Shown here: piece by piece, positions 34,342 to 43,035 of the stretch
How positions within the stretch are numbered: position 1 is the stretch's first letter
Layout of the letters: each line of letters starts with the position of its first letter
Source of the DNA: JACCSI01 sp963815285
GTDB taxonomy: Bacteria > Acidobacteriota > Vicinamibacteria > Vicinamibacterales > UBA2999
Length of the DNA: 64,000 nt
Reading direction: 5' to 3'
Assembly: GCA_963815285.1 (NCBI GenBank)
Contig: CAWFGB010000008.1
Coordinates: 496,001 to 560,000 of the forward strand
The notes under the pieces: generated by a model
What the model was told of the DNA's origin: nothing
The model's input: only the letters and a program-made list of their open reading frames with translations
The model's database searches: none
Position numbers and translations under genes: made by a program

Positions 34342-35508
34342 ATGCGACGCGGTGGGGCGGTCACGGTTGCGCTCGGGCTGGCGGTGGTCGTCAGCCTGCT
34401 GAAGCCGACGCCCGTGCATTCGCACAAACCCATCACCACCAACATCCTCTTCAAGAACGAGATCGCGCAGATCTTCCAGCGCAAGTGTTTTCAGTGCCAC
34501 AGCGACAACAACCTCGCCATGTCACTGACGACCTATACGGAGGCGCGGCCCTGGGCGCGGGCCATTCGAGAAGAGGTGCTCGACCGTCAGATGCCGCCCT
34601 GGCAAGCGGTGCCCGGCTACGGGCATTTCGCCAACGACCTCAGCCTCAACACACGCGAAAAAGAAATCATCCTCTCGTGGGCTGATGGTGGGGCGCCAAG
34701 CGGCGTGCTCAAGGTGGAGGAATCGATTCCGCCGGTATTCGTCCCGGCCGCGCCGGCCTGGGATCATGGCGAGCCCGATTTGGTGCTCCCCATCAGCACC
34801 GGCCACACCATCACCAGCGGCTCGCCGTTCGAGATCAAGCGCTTCATCGTCGCCACCAATCTGGCCGGGTCGAAACGCGTTCGCGCCATTGGGCTCAAGC
34901 AAGGCGATCGACGGGTCGTGCGTCATGCCGCGTTTTACGACGGCGCCACCGGGCGGTGGCTTGGCGGTTGGACGCCGTGGCAAACGCTGTCGTCGTTCGC
35001 CAACGACACGGCCATTCTGCTGCCCGCAGGCGCAAAGATCGCCGTCGAGATCGGCTACACCGGCACGCACGAAGATGTGACGGACACGAGCGAAATAGGA
35101 GTGTATTTCGCTGAGGGGAATGGCCCGGTGGCTGACGCGATGTCGATCTCGGCACCGGAGAGGACCCTGCCCCCCGGTACCACGGCTCAGCGCGTGCGCA
35201 TCGAGACGAAGCTCGCGGCCGACACGACGTTCGTCGCGTTCTGGCCGGAACCTGGAGAGGGCGCGACCTCAGTCGAAATTACCGCGACGGCACCAGACGG
35301 GATGATGACGCCGCTCTTGTGGATCAACGAATATCGCCCGGCATGGCGTTCGCCGTTTAACCTCGCCGCGCCCCTGACCCTGCCGCGCGGCACGCGCGTG
35401 GTGATGACGACCTACTTCGACAATGCCGGTCAGCAGGCGCTCAAGGCACGCCCGCAGGCGTGGCTGGTGACGGCAGCGTCTCCCCGGGGCGCGGCGCGCC
35501 GAAAGTAA
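34342..35508 (+). CDS. Cytochrome c / PHM-like paralogue lacking copper ligands
   Basis: 388-residue paralogue of the upstream protein: signal peptide or membrane anchor (AVTVALGLAVVVSLLKPTPV), heme site CFQCH at 49-53, and the parallel segments EARPWARAIREEVLDRQMPP and WAVPG-like. In the PHM-like part the expected HH is reduced to VVRHAAFYDG, and the HTH motif is replaced by a segment with no histidines (TFVAFWPEPGEGATSVEIT). The second domain therefore probably does not bind catalytic copper. It may serve as an electron carrier for its neighbour. Its 3' end overlaps the convergent heavy-metal-domain gene by 68 bp. Confidence 0.87.
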   Translation: MRRGGAVTVALGLAVVVSLLKPTPVHSHKPITTNILFKNEIAQIFQRKCFQCHSDNNLAMSLTTYTEARPWARAIREEVLDRQMPPWQAVPGYGHFANDLSLNTREKEIILSWADGGAPSGVLKVEESIPPVFVPAAPAWDHGEPDLVLPISTGHTITSGSPFEIKRFIVATNLAGSKRVRAIGLKQGDRRVVRHAAFYDGATGRWLGGWTPWQTLSSFANDTAILLPAGAKIAVEIGYTGTHEDVTDTSEIGVYFAEGNGPVADAMSISAPERTLPPGTTAQRVRIETKLAADTTFVAFWPEPGEGATSVEITATAPDGMMTPLLWINEYRPAWRSPFNLAAPLTLPRGTRVVMTTYFDNAGQQALKARPQAWLVTAASPRGAARRK

Positions 35509-36436
35509 ACGCCACCGTCGACAGCTTTCCCTGCCGCTGAAACTGCAGCCACATGCGGTAGCTCCCTGGCTTGGGCAAGAGGGCATCGAACAGCACTTCC
35601 GGTCCGCCACTCTGCGGCGCGTTCAAATCCGGTTGCGTCTCTTCGCGCGGGTGGGCGTGCACGTATTCCGTCATGTCTTCGCTGAGCACGACCAGGTGCC
35701 CGAAGGCGCCGAGATACTTCTGGAGGTCGGTGATCGGCGTGTCGGTCTTCGCGTCGCTGAACCGGAAGATGAAGTCCACCTCTTCGCCGCCGAGGATCGA
35801 CGCCCGCTCGTTCACAATCTCGACCTTCACGCCGTCGATCGTTTTGGTGAAGGCGTCCGGGCTGAGCTTGGCTCGAGAGGCGACGAGATCCGTGTCAACG
35901 CCCACGGTCGCGAAGGGGACGCCGGTAATCTGCGCACCGCCGCCGATCGGCAGGAAGTCTGCGTACAGCTTGTAGTGCCCGGCCTTGGGGAGCGTGTGCT
36001 CGATGGTGAACGAGCCGTCGGCGTGCCGCTCGGGATGAATGTGTGCGAATTCGTCGAGATCGCGACTGATCACGAAGAGGTGGAACAGCTTGTCGTGAAT
36101 GACCGCGAAGTCGCGCACCTGCGCGCCAGTGACCGGGTGATGGATGGTGAATTTGAACTTGATTGGCTGGCCCGGCTTGAGGACCTTCGGCGTGGTCTCG
36201 ACCTTCAACGTGAAGTCCGGCAGCGCCAGTGGAGTGCCGGGCACCAGGTCCATGTTGCAGCGCGGGCACTTGCCAGGGGCGGTGGTGACGACGTCGGGAT
36301 GCATCGGGCACATGAACGCCGCAGGCGCCTCTTGCGCCGGACCGGCTTGAGGAGCGGTGGGCAGCTGGCCGGTGGGCGCCGGGGCCTGCGCCGCCGCTGA
36401 GGCCGCAAGCACGAGCGTCAGCAGGATGATCCGCAC
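35441..36436 (-). CDS. Exported heavy-metal-binding-domain protein with two FAHxHP domains
   Basis: 331-residue periplasmic protein. Signal peptide 1-17; then a heavy-metal-binding (HMBD) zinc-ribbon-like segment at about 41-67: FMCPMHPDVVTTAPGKCPRC with NMDLVPG. Two related beta domains follow, each with an HxHP motif: EFAHIHPERHADGSFTIEHT near residue 135 with LPKAGHYKLYADF, and EYVHAHPREE near residue 262 with LPKPGSYRMWLQFQRQGK. The same two-domain unit recurs in the protein at 53999. The HMBD occurs in copper-efflux adaptors and copper ATPases, so a role in copper binding is likely. It lies 41 bp downstream of the NtrX-like gene and may be in that operon. Confidence 0.88.
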   Translation of the reverse strand: MRIILLTLVLAASAAAQAPAPTGQLPTAPQAGPAQEAPAAFMCPMHPDVVTTAPGKCPRCNMDLVPGTPLALPDFTLKVETTPKVLKPGQPIKFKFTIHHPVTGAQVRDFAVIHDKLFHLFVISRDLDEFAHIHPERHADGSFTIEHTLPKAGHYKLYADFLPIGGGAQITGVPFATVGVDTDLVASRAKLSPDAFTKTIDGVKVEIVNERASILGGEEVDFIFRFSDAKTDTPITDLQKYLGAFGHLVVLSEDMTEYVHAHPREETQPDLNAPQSGGPEVLFDALLPKPGSYRMWLQFQRQGKLSTVAFTFGAPRPGETLPSPATPAGVP

Positions 36437-36477
36437 GAATCGATTGTACGAGAAGAGCTACCGGTGTGCGGGTCTGT

Positions 36478-37824
36478 TCACTTCCGCCTGAGACCAAGCG
36501 TACGAATCCGCTTGTGCAGGCTCGTGCGCTCCGTTCCGAGCAGGCGTGCGGCGCCTGAGACATTCCAGTCGGTCTGGTCGAGCGCTTGACGTATGCGCTC
36601 GCGCTCCGCCGAGTCGCGAACCGCCTGCAACCCACTGACCGCTCGTGGCGTTTGCGGCTGGCGGATCTCGAGGGGAATCGACTCGACGGTGATCCGGTTG
36701 CCGGCGGTGAGGATGGCCATGCGCTCGACGACGTTGCGCAGCTCGCGGACGTTGCCCGGCCAACTGTAACGCTCGAGCAGCGAGATGACATCGGAGTCGA
36801 GGTCGCGCGACCTGAAGTTGTTGCGTGCGCAGAACTCCGCGAGGAAGTACGACACGAGCTCGCCGACGTCCTCGAGCCGCTCGCGGAGCGCCGGTACGCG
36901 GATCGGCACCACGCTGAGCCGGTAGTAAAGATCCTCTCGGAACCGGCCCTCGGTGATCAGCTCCTCCAGCCGGCGGTTGGTCGCCGAGACGACGCGGACC
37001 GTGACGCGAATCGGCTGTTCGCCACCGACGCGCTGCAGCTCGCCATCCTGCAAGATGCGCAGCAGCTTGGCCTGCGAGGCTTCGTGGAGGTCACCGACTT
37101 CATCGAGAAAAATGGTGCCGCCGTCGGCGAGCTCGAACTTGCCGCGACGCATCACCGCCGCACCGGTGAAAGCTCCCTTCTCGTGGCCGAACAGCTCGCT
37201 CTCGATGAGCTCGGTTGGAATCGCCGCGCAGTTGACCTTGACGAATGGGCCCGACGCAAACGGGCTCTCGCGGTGAATGTGCGCCGCGAGCAGTTCCTTG
37301 CCAGTCCCCGACTCCCCAGAGAGCAGCACGGAGACATCCGAGCGCGCGACTTGCGTGGCCTCGTGGACGGCGTGCAGAAACGTCGCGCTCTGTCCGATCA
37401 TCCGGGGCGCGTCCCCGACGAGCTCTCGGAAGCGCTGGTTCTCGCGCTGCAGATCCGCGCGCTCCAGCGCGTTCTTCACCACCAGCAGCACGCGGTCGCG
37501 GGCGAGCGGTTTTTCCAGGAAGTCGAAGGCACCGCTGCGCGTCGAGTCGACGGCATCGCGGATGGTCCCGTGCCCCGAGATCATCACGGCGGGGGTGGCG
37601 TCGTCGACTTGCCTCAGCGAACGAAGCACGTCGATGCCGTTGCCATCGGGCAGGCGGAGATCCAGCAGGTACAGGTCGACCCGGCCCCCGCCTCGCTCCG
37701 ACTGAAACTTCGCCACCGAGTCGCAGATCGTGACGCGATACCCCTCACCTTCCAGAATCAGACGCAGCGAAAGGCCAATGTTCGGCTCGTCATCGAGAAT
37801 CACGATGTGAGGTCTGCGGATCAC
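36478..37824 (-). CDS. ntrX: NtrX/NtrC-family sigma-54-dependent response regulator
   Basis: 448-residue activator. Receiver domain 5-118 with acidic pair Asp11/Asp12, phospho-acceptor Asp55 (YLLDLRLPDG) and Lys105. The AAA+ domain has Walker A GESGTGKE at 170-177, the sigma-54 contact loop GAFTGA at 217-222, and Walker B GGTIFLDEVGDL. The C-terminus is a Fis-type helix-turn-helix (ERERIRQALDQTDWNVSGAA, RLLGTERTSLHKRIRTLGL). It starts with GTG at 37824, overlapping the stop of the upstream kinase gene (GTGA), so the pair is co-translated. In other bacteria NtrYX controls nitrogen metabolism or respiration; symbol given by architecture and linkage. Confidence 0.93.
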   Translation of the reverse strand: MIRRPHIVILDDEPNIGLSLRLILEGEGYRVTICDSVAKFQSERGGGRVDLYLLDLRLPDGNGIDVLRSLRQVDDATPAVMISGHGTIRDAVDSTRSGAFDFLEKPLARDRVLLVVKNALERADLQRENQRFRELVGDAPRMIGQSATFLHAVHEATQVARSDVSVLLSGESGTGKELLAAHIHRESPFASGPFVKVNCAAIPTELIESELFGHEKGAFTGAAVMRRGKFELADGGTIFLDEVGDLHEASQAKLLRILQDGELQRVGGEQPIRVTVRVVSATNRRLEELITEGRFREDLYYRLSVVPIRVPALRERLEDVGELVSYFLAEFCARNNFRSRDLDSDVISLLERYSWPGNVRELRNVVERMAILTAGNRITVESIPLEIRQPQTPRAVSGLQAVRDSAERERIRQALDQTDWNVSGAARLLGTERTSLHKRIRTLGLRRK

Positions 37825-39323
37825 AGCGCCAGCTCCCTCTCGTTGGCCAGAGCGGCGCCGCGCAGCGTAACCCTGAACGCCGCACCACCTAGCACGCCGT
37901 CCACCAGCGTGATGTCGCCGTTCGAGAGGATGGCGTTCTTTTTAGCGATTGATAGACCGAGACCCATGCCCTGTTGTTTGAAGGTGATGGTGGGTTCGAA
38001 CAGCGTCGCGGCCGCGTCTGGGCTGAGTCCCGGCCCCGAATCGTGCACTTCAATCGCGACCTCTCCGGCAGTTGCCGTAGAGACGACGAGCACCCGGCCG
38101 TGCGGTCCGGCGGCTTCAGCGGCATTCTGCAGAAGGTTGGTCAGGATCCCCTTCACGAGGTCGGCCGCCGCGTGGGCGCGTGGACCACGTTCGTCGAGTC
38201 GCAGGTCAAACGTCGTGTCTGGGTGAACCCGCCGCTGCAGCGTCACGCGCTCGCCGATCAGCGCGTTGACATCCAAGTGCTCGAGAGAGACCGCCGGTTC
38301 GCTGGAGAACTCCGAAAATGCGCGCACGCGTCGCTCCAGTGAATCGATCTCGCTGACGACGATCTGAACCGCCTGATCGATGAAGGCTCGGTCGGCCGGC
38401 TGGCGCGCGTGTATCTCCTCCACGGTCAATCGAATCGGCGTCAGCGAGTTCTTCAGCTCGTGTGCGGTCTTGCGCGCCAGCGACTGCCAGCTGGCCATCT
38501 GGGTGAGATAGACGAGGCGCTCGCGATTGTGGCGCAGTTGATCGGCCATGCGGTTGAACGCGTCAACGGCGCGGCCGACCTCATCGCGCGGGACGCGGCC
38601 CTGGGCGTGGCCGGTGTCGACGCGCTGTGACCAGTCGCCTGCGGCAAACGCGGTCAATCCCGCGGTGAGCTGCTGGATCGGTTGACTGATCCGGTGAGCG
38701 ATGAAGAGGAGCGGAACGAGCGAGACTAGCCAGGCCGCGACCAGAAGCAGGAGCAGCGTGAGTGTGAACCCGCGGCGCAGATCGCGTGCCTCGATCGATT
38801 CCACCAGCTCACGCGTCCGCCGCAGCTCGGCTGACAACTGCTCCATACGGATGCCGCGCAGGTCGCGGCTGAACGTCTCGACGCCGTGCTCCGGGCCGCC
38901 GCCATGGTCCGCGCGCCGCATGTAGTCCACATGATCGCCGCTCGCCCCCGACACGCCAAACCGCTCTGCCTCGCCGCTGTTCCAGAACGCCCGCACCGCT
39001 TCTGGCCAGGCGGCGACGTCGGCGACCGCGTATTTGGTTGGCGTCGCCCGGCCGGCAACTGCATCCTGCTTGAGCGCCTCGCGCTCGCGCTGATAGAACT
39101 GCCTGACCGTGGCTTCGAGTGTGCGCGACAGGCGGTCGAGTTCGTCGGTGGTGGCGTAGCCGAGGCTGCGGTCGAGCAGCGAAGTCGTAATCCAGATGGT
39201 CGCGGCGAAGGGGACGACCGTGGCCGCGAGAAAGGCGCCGATCAGACGGTTACGGAGTCGGTTCACGCGTCGAGGCTCGGGTGTCTGGTCATCGCACGAG
39301 TCAACGAGACGGCTCCGGTTCAT
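37821..39323 (-). CDS. ntrY: NtrY-like sensor histidine kinase
   Basis: 500-residue inner-membrane kinase. The ATG at 39323 is chosen because it overlaps the stop of the DUF4390 gene (ATGA) and leaves a short cytoplasmic leader before helix one (LIGAFLAATVVPFAATIWIT, about 27-46). A periplasmic loop runs to about 185, helix two is LTLLLLLVAAWLVSLVPLLF, then HAMP (210-262), a HisKA box with His288 in ARKTAHELKNSLTPI, and a GHKL ATPase domain with NLLQNAAEA, DSGPGLSP and GMGLGLSIAKK. A PAS domain, usual in NtrY, is not obvious. It should phosphorylate the regulator encoded next. Confidence 0.93.
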   Translation of the reverse strand: MNRSRLVDSCDDQTPEPRRVNRLRNRLIGAFLAATVVPFAATIWITTSLLDRSLGYATTDELDRLSRTLEATVRQFYQREREALKQDAVAGRATPTKYAVADVAAWPEAVRAFWNSGEAERFGVSGASGDHVDYMRRADHGGGPEHGVETFSRDLRGIRMEQLSAELRRTRELVESIEARDLRRGFTLTLLLLLVAAWLVSLVPLLFIAHRISQPIQQLTAGLTAFAAGDWSQRVDTGHAQGRVPRDEVGRAVDAFNRMADQLRHNRERLVYLTQMASWQSLARKTAHELKNSLTPIRLTVEEIHARQPADRAFIDQAVQIVVSEIDSLERRVRAFSEFSSEPAVSLEHLDVNALIGERVTLQRRVHPDTTFDLRLDERGPRAHAAADLVKGILTNLLQNAAEAAGPHGRVLVVSTATAGEVAIEVHDSGPGLSPDAAATLFEPTITFKQQGMGLGLSIAKKNAILSNGDITLVDGVLGGAAFRVTLRGAALANERELAL

Positions 39324-39919
39324 TCCTGGAGGCGGAAAGGTCCGGCCTCGACCGAGTGGGACACCTCGCCGGTCTTCTGCCTCCGGCTCAACACATCGAT
39401 CAGTCCCCGCAGGGTCATGCCGCCCTCGTCGCGCTCGGTTGCGTTGCCGCCATTCGGCAGTCGGTACTCGAGTCGGATCCAGAAGGGCAGCGTTTGGCCG
39501 AGCGCACCAAGCGCACTTACCGGGAGCGTGAGCTGTTCCAGGCACCAGGCCTCGGCCGCCACCGCCGTGAGATGCGACATCGAACGTGACGGGACACCGA
39601 ACAACGCCACCGCGAATCGTTCTTCCCAGAGATCGTAGCTCAGAATGCAGGACTGCCGGGTCTGTGCGGCGGCCGCCGCCCCCGGCTTGGGGAGTGCACT
39701 GAGTTCGAGATCGACACGCACGGATTGGCCATCCTTCAAGCGCGCGAGCGGCTCGCCGTCAATGAAACGAACCTGCGGTGCTCGAACGTGCACGACGCCA
39801 TTCAACACGTTGACCGTGATCGACTGCGACGCCAATCGGGCCGCAGGCCACAGCAGCGCCGCCAGGATTACCAGCGCGAGGTGTGTGTGCGAATAGTGGG
39901 TTGAAGGCCTCGAGAGCAT
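39320..39919 (-). CDS. DUF4390 domain protein, exported
   Basis: 199-residue protein with an N-terminal hydrophobic signal (LALVILAALLWPAARLAS) and a beta-rich DUF4390 domain: DGEPLARLKDGQSVRVDLEL near residue 55 and LSYDLWEERFAVALFG near 95. DUF4390 genes commonly sit just before ntrY-type kinase genes, so it may be a periplasmic partner of the sensor. It starts 18 bp after the Omp85 gene and overlaps the kinase gene by four bases, so three or four products are likely made from one transcript. Confidence 0.87.
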   Translation of the reverse strand: MLSRPSTHYSHTHLALVILAALLWPAARLASQSITVNVLNGVVHVRAPQVRFIDGEPLARLKDGQSVRVDLELSALPKPGAAAAAQTRQSCILSYDLWEERFAVALFGVPSRSMSHLTAVAAEAWCLEQLTLPVSALGALGQTLPFWIRLEYRLPNGGNATERDEGGMTLRGLIDVLSRRQKTGEVSHSVEAGPFRLQE

Positions 39920-39937
39920 GTCGGTGTTGTGCTCCCG

Positions 39938-41461
39938 TCAGTACTTCCGCAGGCCGATGCCGCCGAACCGAATTCCCGTCATGAACACCGCCCTGACATC
40001 GTCGGTGTTGAGAGGGAAGCCCACCGTTATGAAGAATGGGCCCGGATGAAAGCCGATGCCGCTGGCAACCCGGACGCGCGCGTCGGTGCCCTCATCCCAC
40101 ACCGAGCCGGAGTCGAGAAAGAATGCCAGACCGCGAAACCGATATTCCAGCGACGTGTGAAACACGCGATCGCCGCCGGCAGGCGCTAAGTCGAACTTGT
40201 CCCAGCCGCGCAGCGTGCGTGAATCGCCGAGGGAGAAACGCTCGAAGAGCGGCGCGTCGCCGCTAATGCCGCCGGCCATGCCCGACACGAGCACGGTGTG
40301 ACGCGACCAGCGATATCGATACTCGGCTCGCCCCAAGTACCGTGTGTACTCGAAGTCGCTCTCGAGCGTCGCCGAGGCGGCGCGAACGACGAAGGTGGCT
40401 CCCACTTCATGACTGGCTTCGGCGCTCGGCTCCCACTGATGGTCGTATCCGACAGATGCGATGGCGGCATTGGACATCTGCGAGTCGGGAATGCCTGACA
40501 GCGGCTCGATCTCGGTGATGCTGACACCTGCGCTGACTCTGAGCTGTTGCGTCACAGCAAAGGTAATGAGAGGCGTGACCGTTGAACGCTCGGCATAGGC
40601 ACCGGGAATTCCGGGTTGCAGGTCGATCGCCGCCAGCGTCTCAGGCCGCCACGTCTGATCAAAAGACGACCACTCGAAGCTGGCGCCGAGCCGTTCCGTG
40701 GCCAGCTTTCGACTCTCGAAGCGGAGCCCGAAGCCGGAGTATTCCTCGATCAGATCGTCGCCGCTGTCGAGTGCGACGATGGGCGTGAAGCGAAAGTCGC
40801 GGCCGCTGATGGGGAGGTCCAGAAATGCTCCCCATCCCTGGTCGGAGTGATACACCACGTTGGAGCTCAACGGCTCGAAGTGCAGCCACCGCGCCGACTC
40901 TGCCTTGTTCACGACGAACGTCAGACGGACTTCGCCGGCCCGGCTCCCACGAACAACGCGTCGCCTTACCTCGTGATCGGGAAGCTCACCCTTCAACTTG
41001 GTTTCCAGCTGGTCGACGTCGTCCGACCCGAGGGGTTTACCAACGATCGTTTGCAGCTCGTTACGCAGCTCCGCGCTCAGGTCCGTCTCGCGGGTTCCTC
41101 TGATCTCCACCTGCTCGATGAGGTAGCGTGCGTTGATGTTCTCTTCGCGATCCTGGTCCCGCATGTGAGCCACGACGAACACCACGCGCACCTCGTCGTC
41201 GGGTGTACGGACGACGCGAACCGCGGCGACGAACTTGGGCTGCTCGGCCTCGATCCGCTCCGCCAACTCCTTGAGACGTGCCCGGTCGAGTGGACCACCG
41301 GCGAGCCGCGCGATCTCGTCCTGCAGTCCTGGACTCAGTCGCCCGAGGTCGAACCCCGATACCTGCGCCGAGGCGATCGTCACTCCCTCGGGCGGATCCA
41401 ATTGCTGCGCCTGCGCCGGCAGCGCGACGACGAGCAACGAGAGCAACAACAGTGTTTTCAT
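39938..41461 (-). CDS. Omp85-superfamily outer-membrane protein (BamA/TamA-like)
   Basis: 507-residue outer-membrane protein. The ATG at 41461 gives a signal peptide (MKTLLLLSLLVVALPAQAQ); an ATG at 41473 is possible. One or two POTRA-like domains (about 30-190) contain YLIEQVEIRGTRETDLSAEL. The barrel ends GIRFGGIGLRKY. The L6 motif of the superfamily is present: FSLGDSRTLRGWDKF (LRGW in place of VRGF). Two POTRA-like domains and about 500 residues are shorter than BamA (about 800), so a TamA-like or lineage-specific role is more likely. Placed before a DUF4390-ntrYX block, it may be under the same control or be sensed by that system. Confidence 0.88.
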   Translation of the reverse strand: MKTLLLLSLLVVALPAQAQQLDPPEGVTIASAQVSGFDLGRLSPGLQDEIARLAGGPLDRARLKELAERIEAEQPKFVAAVRVVRTPDDEVRVVFVVAHMRDQDREENINARYLIEQVEIRGTRETDLSAELRNELQTIVGKPLGSDDVDQLETKLKGELPDHEVRRRVVRGSRAGEVRLTFVVNKAESARWLHFEPLSSNVVYHSDQGWGAFLDLPISGRDFRFTPIVALDSGDDLIEEYSGFGLRFESRKLATERLGASFEWSSFDQTWRPETLAAIDLQPGIPGAYAERSTVTPLITFAVTQQLRVSAGVSITEIEPLSGIPDSQMSNAAIASVGYDHQWEPSAEASHEVGATFVVRAASATLESDFEYTRYLGRAEYRYRWSRHTVLVSGMAGGISGDAPLFERFSLGDSRTLRGWDKFDLAPAGGDRVFHTSLEYRFRGLAFFLDSGSVWDEGTDARVRVASGIGFHPGPFFITVGFPLNTDDVRAVFMTGIRFGGIGLRKY

Positions 41462-41765
41462 GCGCGGCCTCATAGCAAGGGAAGGGCCGACAGCTAACTC
41501 GCTGATAGTAAAGCAGATGACTGACGCGTTAGCGTGCCGATTGATCACAGGTGTGGCGCCAGTTCACGCCCTGCCGTCGAATCGGCGCCTCCATCGATGC
41601 GGGCTCGAGGCGGTGCCTGCCACCATCGATCAGCTCTTGGCGAGCGTCCGCCTCGACCGCGAACGATCGACGGTTGACAGCCCTGTCCCACCGGCGTAAG
41701 GTGCGCTTCTCACCCGAGACTCGAAGCACTGCGCGCCCTGCAACCGTCGTCAGGCGAGGCTACTT
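41462..41765. other. Intergenic stretch, no gene seen
   Basis: These 304 bp lie between the divergent Omp85 and ASCH genes and must carry both promoters. Open frames in it have no recognisable family and look like shadows. A TTTACTATCAGCGAG-like AT-richer patch around 41500-41520 could be part of the Omp85 promoter on the minus strand. No hairpin or repeat stands out. Confidence 0.5.
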
Positions 41766-42068
41766 GTGTTGTTCAGAGCGACACTCCGCAATCGCATCCG
41801 CAGTGGGCGAATCAGGTGCACGGTTCGCGTCTGGACTCGTCCGCATGTCAAGGTTGGTGGCCGTTATCCGATGGACGACGGCCACATCGTCGTTGACTCA
41901 ATTGAACCTATTGGCATGGACGACATCACGCACGACCTCGCCCGTGAGTCGGGATTCGAAAGCGTTGACGAGTTGCTGCGCATCGCGCGGCACGGCCGTG
42001 GCGAGCAGGTGTACTTAATCAGGTTTCATTACTTACCCGCCGGCGCGTGGGTGACGCGGAGGCCTTAA
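41766..42068 (+). CDS. ASCH-domain protein
   Basis: 100-residue protein with an ASCH-type fold, a small RNA-binding-like beta barrel related to PUA. Visible marks are LRNRIRSGRIRCTVRVWTRP near the start, HVKVGGRYPMDDGHIVVDSI, and the tail QVYLIRFHYLPAGAW. The start is taken as GTG at 41766, giving a full ASCH domain; TTG at 41769 would change one residue. Its 3' end overlaps the end of the convergent AlkD-like gene by 50 bp. ASCH proteins bind nucleic acid or hydrolyse acetylated nucleosides; which applies here is unknown. Confidence 0.85.
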   Translation: MLFRATLRNRIRSGRIRCTVRVWTRPHVKVGGRYPMDDGHIVVDSIEPIGMDDITHDLARESGFESVDELLRIARHGRGEQVYLIRFHYLPAGAWVTRRP

Positions 42069-42792
42069 CGCGCGGAGCCTTCTTCGCAGCGAGCCGACGC
42101 TTAACAGTCGCACGGGTCAGGTCGCGGAGCGCATCTTTCCCGACCCAGCGTGCCGAGGCCACCGGCGACTGTGACAGCCGGCCGGCGGTTCCGAGCGCCG
42201 CTTGATGCAGGGCCGCGTTCCTGTGTCCGATCGAACGTAGCGCCCAGCTGACGCCTTTCTTGACGAAATTGCGCTCGTCCGCGGCGGCCGCCTCGATGAG
42301 CGGCAGCGTTCGCAGGAACTTCTCGTCCTCCGCCGGTTTGTCGTGCAGGGCGAGGCTGGCCAGCAGGGCGAACGCCGCTCGCTTCACGAACTCCTCGCGC
42401 CGCCGGCTCCATTGATCGACCTTTCGCCAGGCGTGGGCCGTGCGGTCAAAGAGCTTGAAGCACACGGTGTCGCAGATGCCCCAGTTGTCGAAATCCCGCG
42501 CCCAGCGATCCATCTGCGGCGCTGAGACGCGCGCGGGCTCATCCACGAATGCTGTGAGGATGCGAGCTTCGTACCATCCGGTGTCCCACAAGGCGAGGGC
42601 AAGCTCGTGATCTTCCCCAAGACGCCTGGCCAGCGACTGCATGGTCGCAATCGACACGCCGAAGACCTTGGGCGCGCGTATTCCGTATCGCGCCATGCCC
42701 TCGCGATTGCGTTTGGTCCCACGGCGTTCCAGCCAGGTGAGCACCTCGCGGACGCGGTCGGCAGTGGATGCAGCGGGAAGGACAGTCGTCAT
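42019..42792 (-). CDS. DNA alkylation repair protein (AlkD-like)
   Basis: 257-residue HEAT-like repeat DNA glycosylase-type protein. The ATG at 42792 is used; the open frame upstream enters a repeat element and is unlikely to be coding. Characteristic segments are REGMARYGIRAPKVFGVSIA, LALALWDTGWYEARILTAFV and MDRWARDFDNWGICDTVCFK, the last holding the conserved Trp-Asp-Asp neighbourhood of AlkD-type enzymes, which excise N3- or N7-alkylated bases. A basic tail (KRRLAAKKAPRVKASASPTR) extends past the core and overlaps the ASCH gene. Confidence 0.92.
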   Translation of the reverse strand: MTTVLPAASTADRVREVLTWLERRGTKRNREGMARYGIRAPKVFGVSIATMQSLARRLGEDHELALALWDTGWYEARILTAFVDEPARVSAPQMDRWARDFDNWGICDTVCFKLFDRTAHAWRKVDQWSRRREEFVKRAAFALLASLALHDKPAEDEKFLRTLPLIEAAAADERNFVKKGVSWALRSIGHRNAALHQAALGTAGRLSQSPVASARWVGKDALRDLTRATVKRRLAAKKAPRVKASASPTRRRVSNET

Positions 42793-42875
42793 GACTCCGA
42801 CAGGATATCGCTTCCCGAACTCGCTCCAGGTACCCCTCGGTGATGGGCATCTACGAACACGCCGAATGGTGTTGA

Positions 42876-43006
42876 CGTCACAGAAGCCAACACGGATTTC
42901 ACAGATTTCGCAGATTGCAAGGGCCAACACAGATCTCGCGGATTACACAGATATCCTCTTTATGGAACAGCCAAAAGAGATCGGTGAAATCAGTGGAATC
43001 CGTGTT
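42876..43006 (-). repeat. Dispersed ~130-bp repeat, copy 2
   Basis: Inverted with respect to copy 1 at 30583-30714 and alignable over its full length, including the shared centre TGGAACAGCCAAAAG (reverse complement of TTTTGGCTGTTCCA) and the arms GTGTAATCCGCG, CGAAATCTGTGAAATCCGTG. Small length differences occur only near 42920. It lies between the AlkD-like gene and the methyltransferase gene, so it forms part of the upstream region of the latter. It lacks the inverted termini seen around copy 1. Confidence 0.85.
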
Positions 43007-43035
43007 GGCTGTTGTTGGTGGTAGTACGATGCGGT

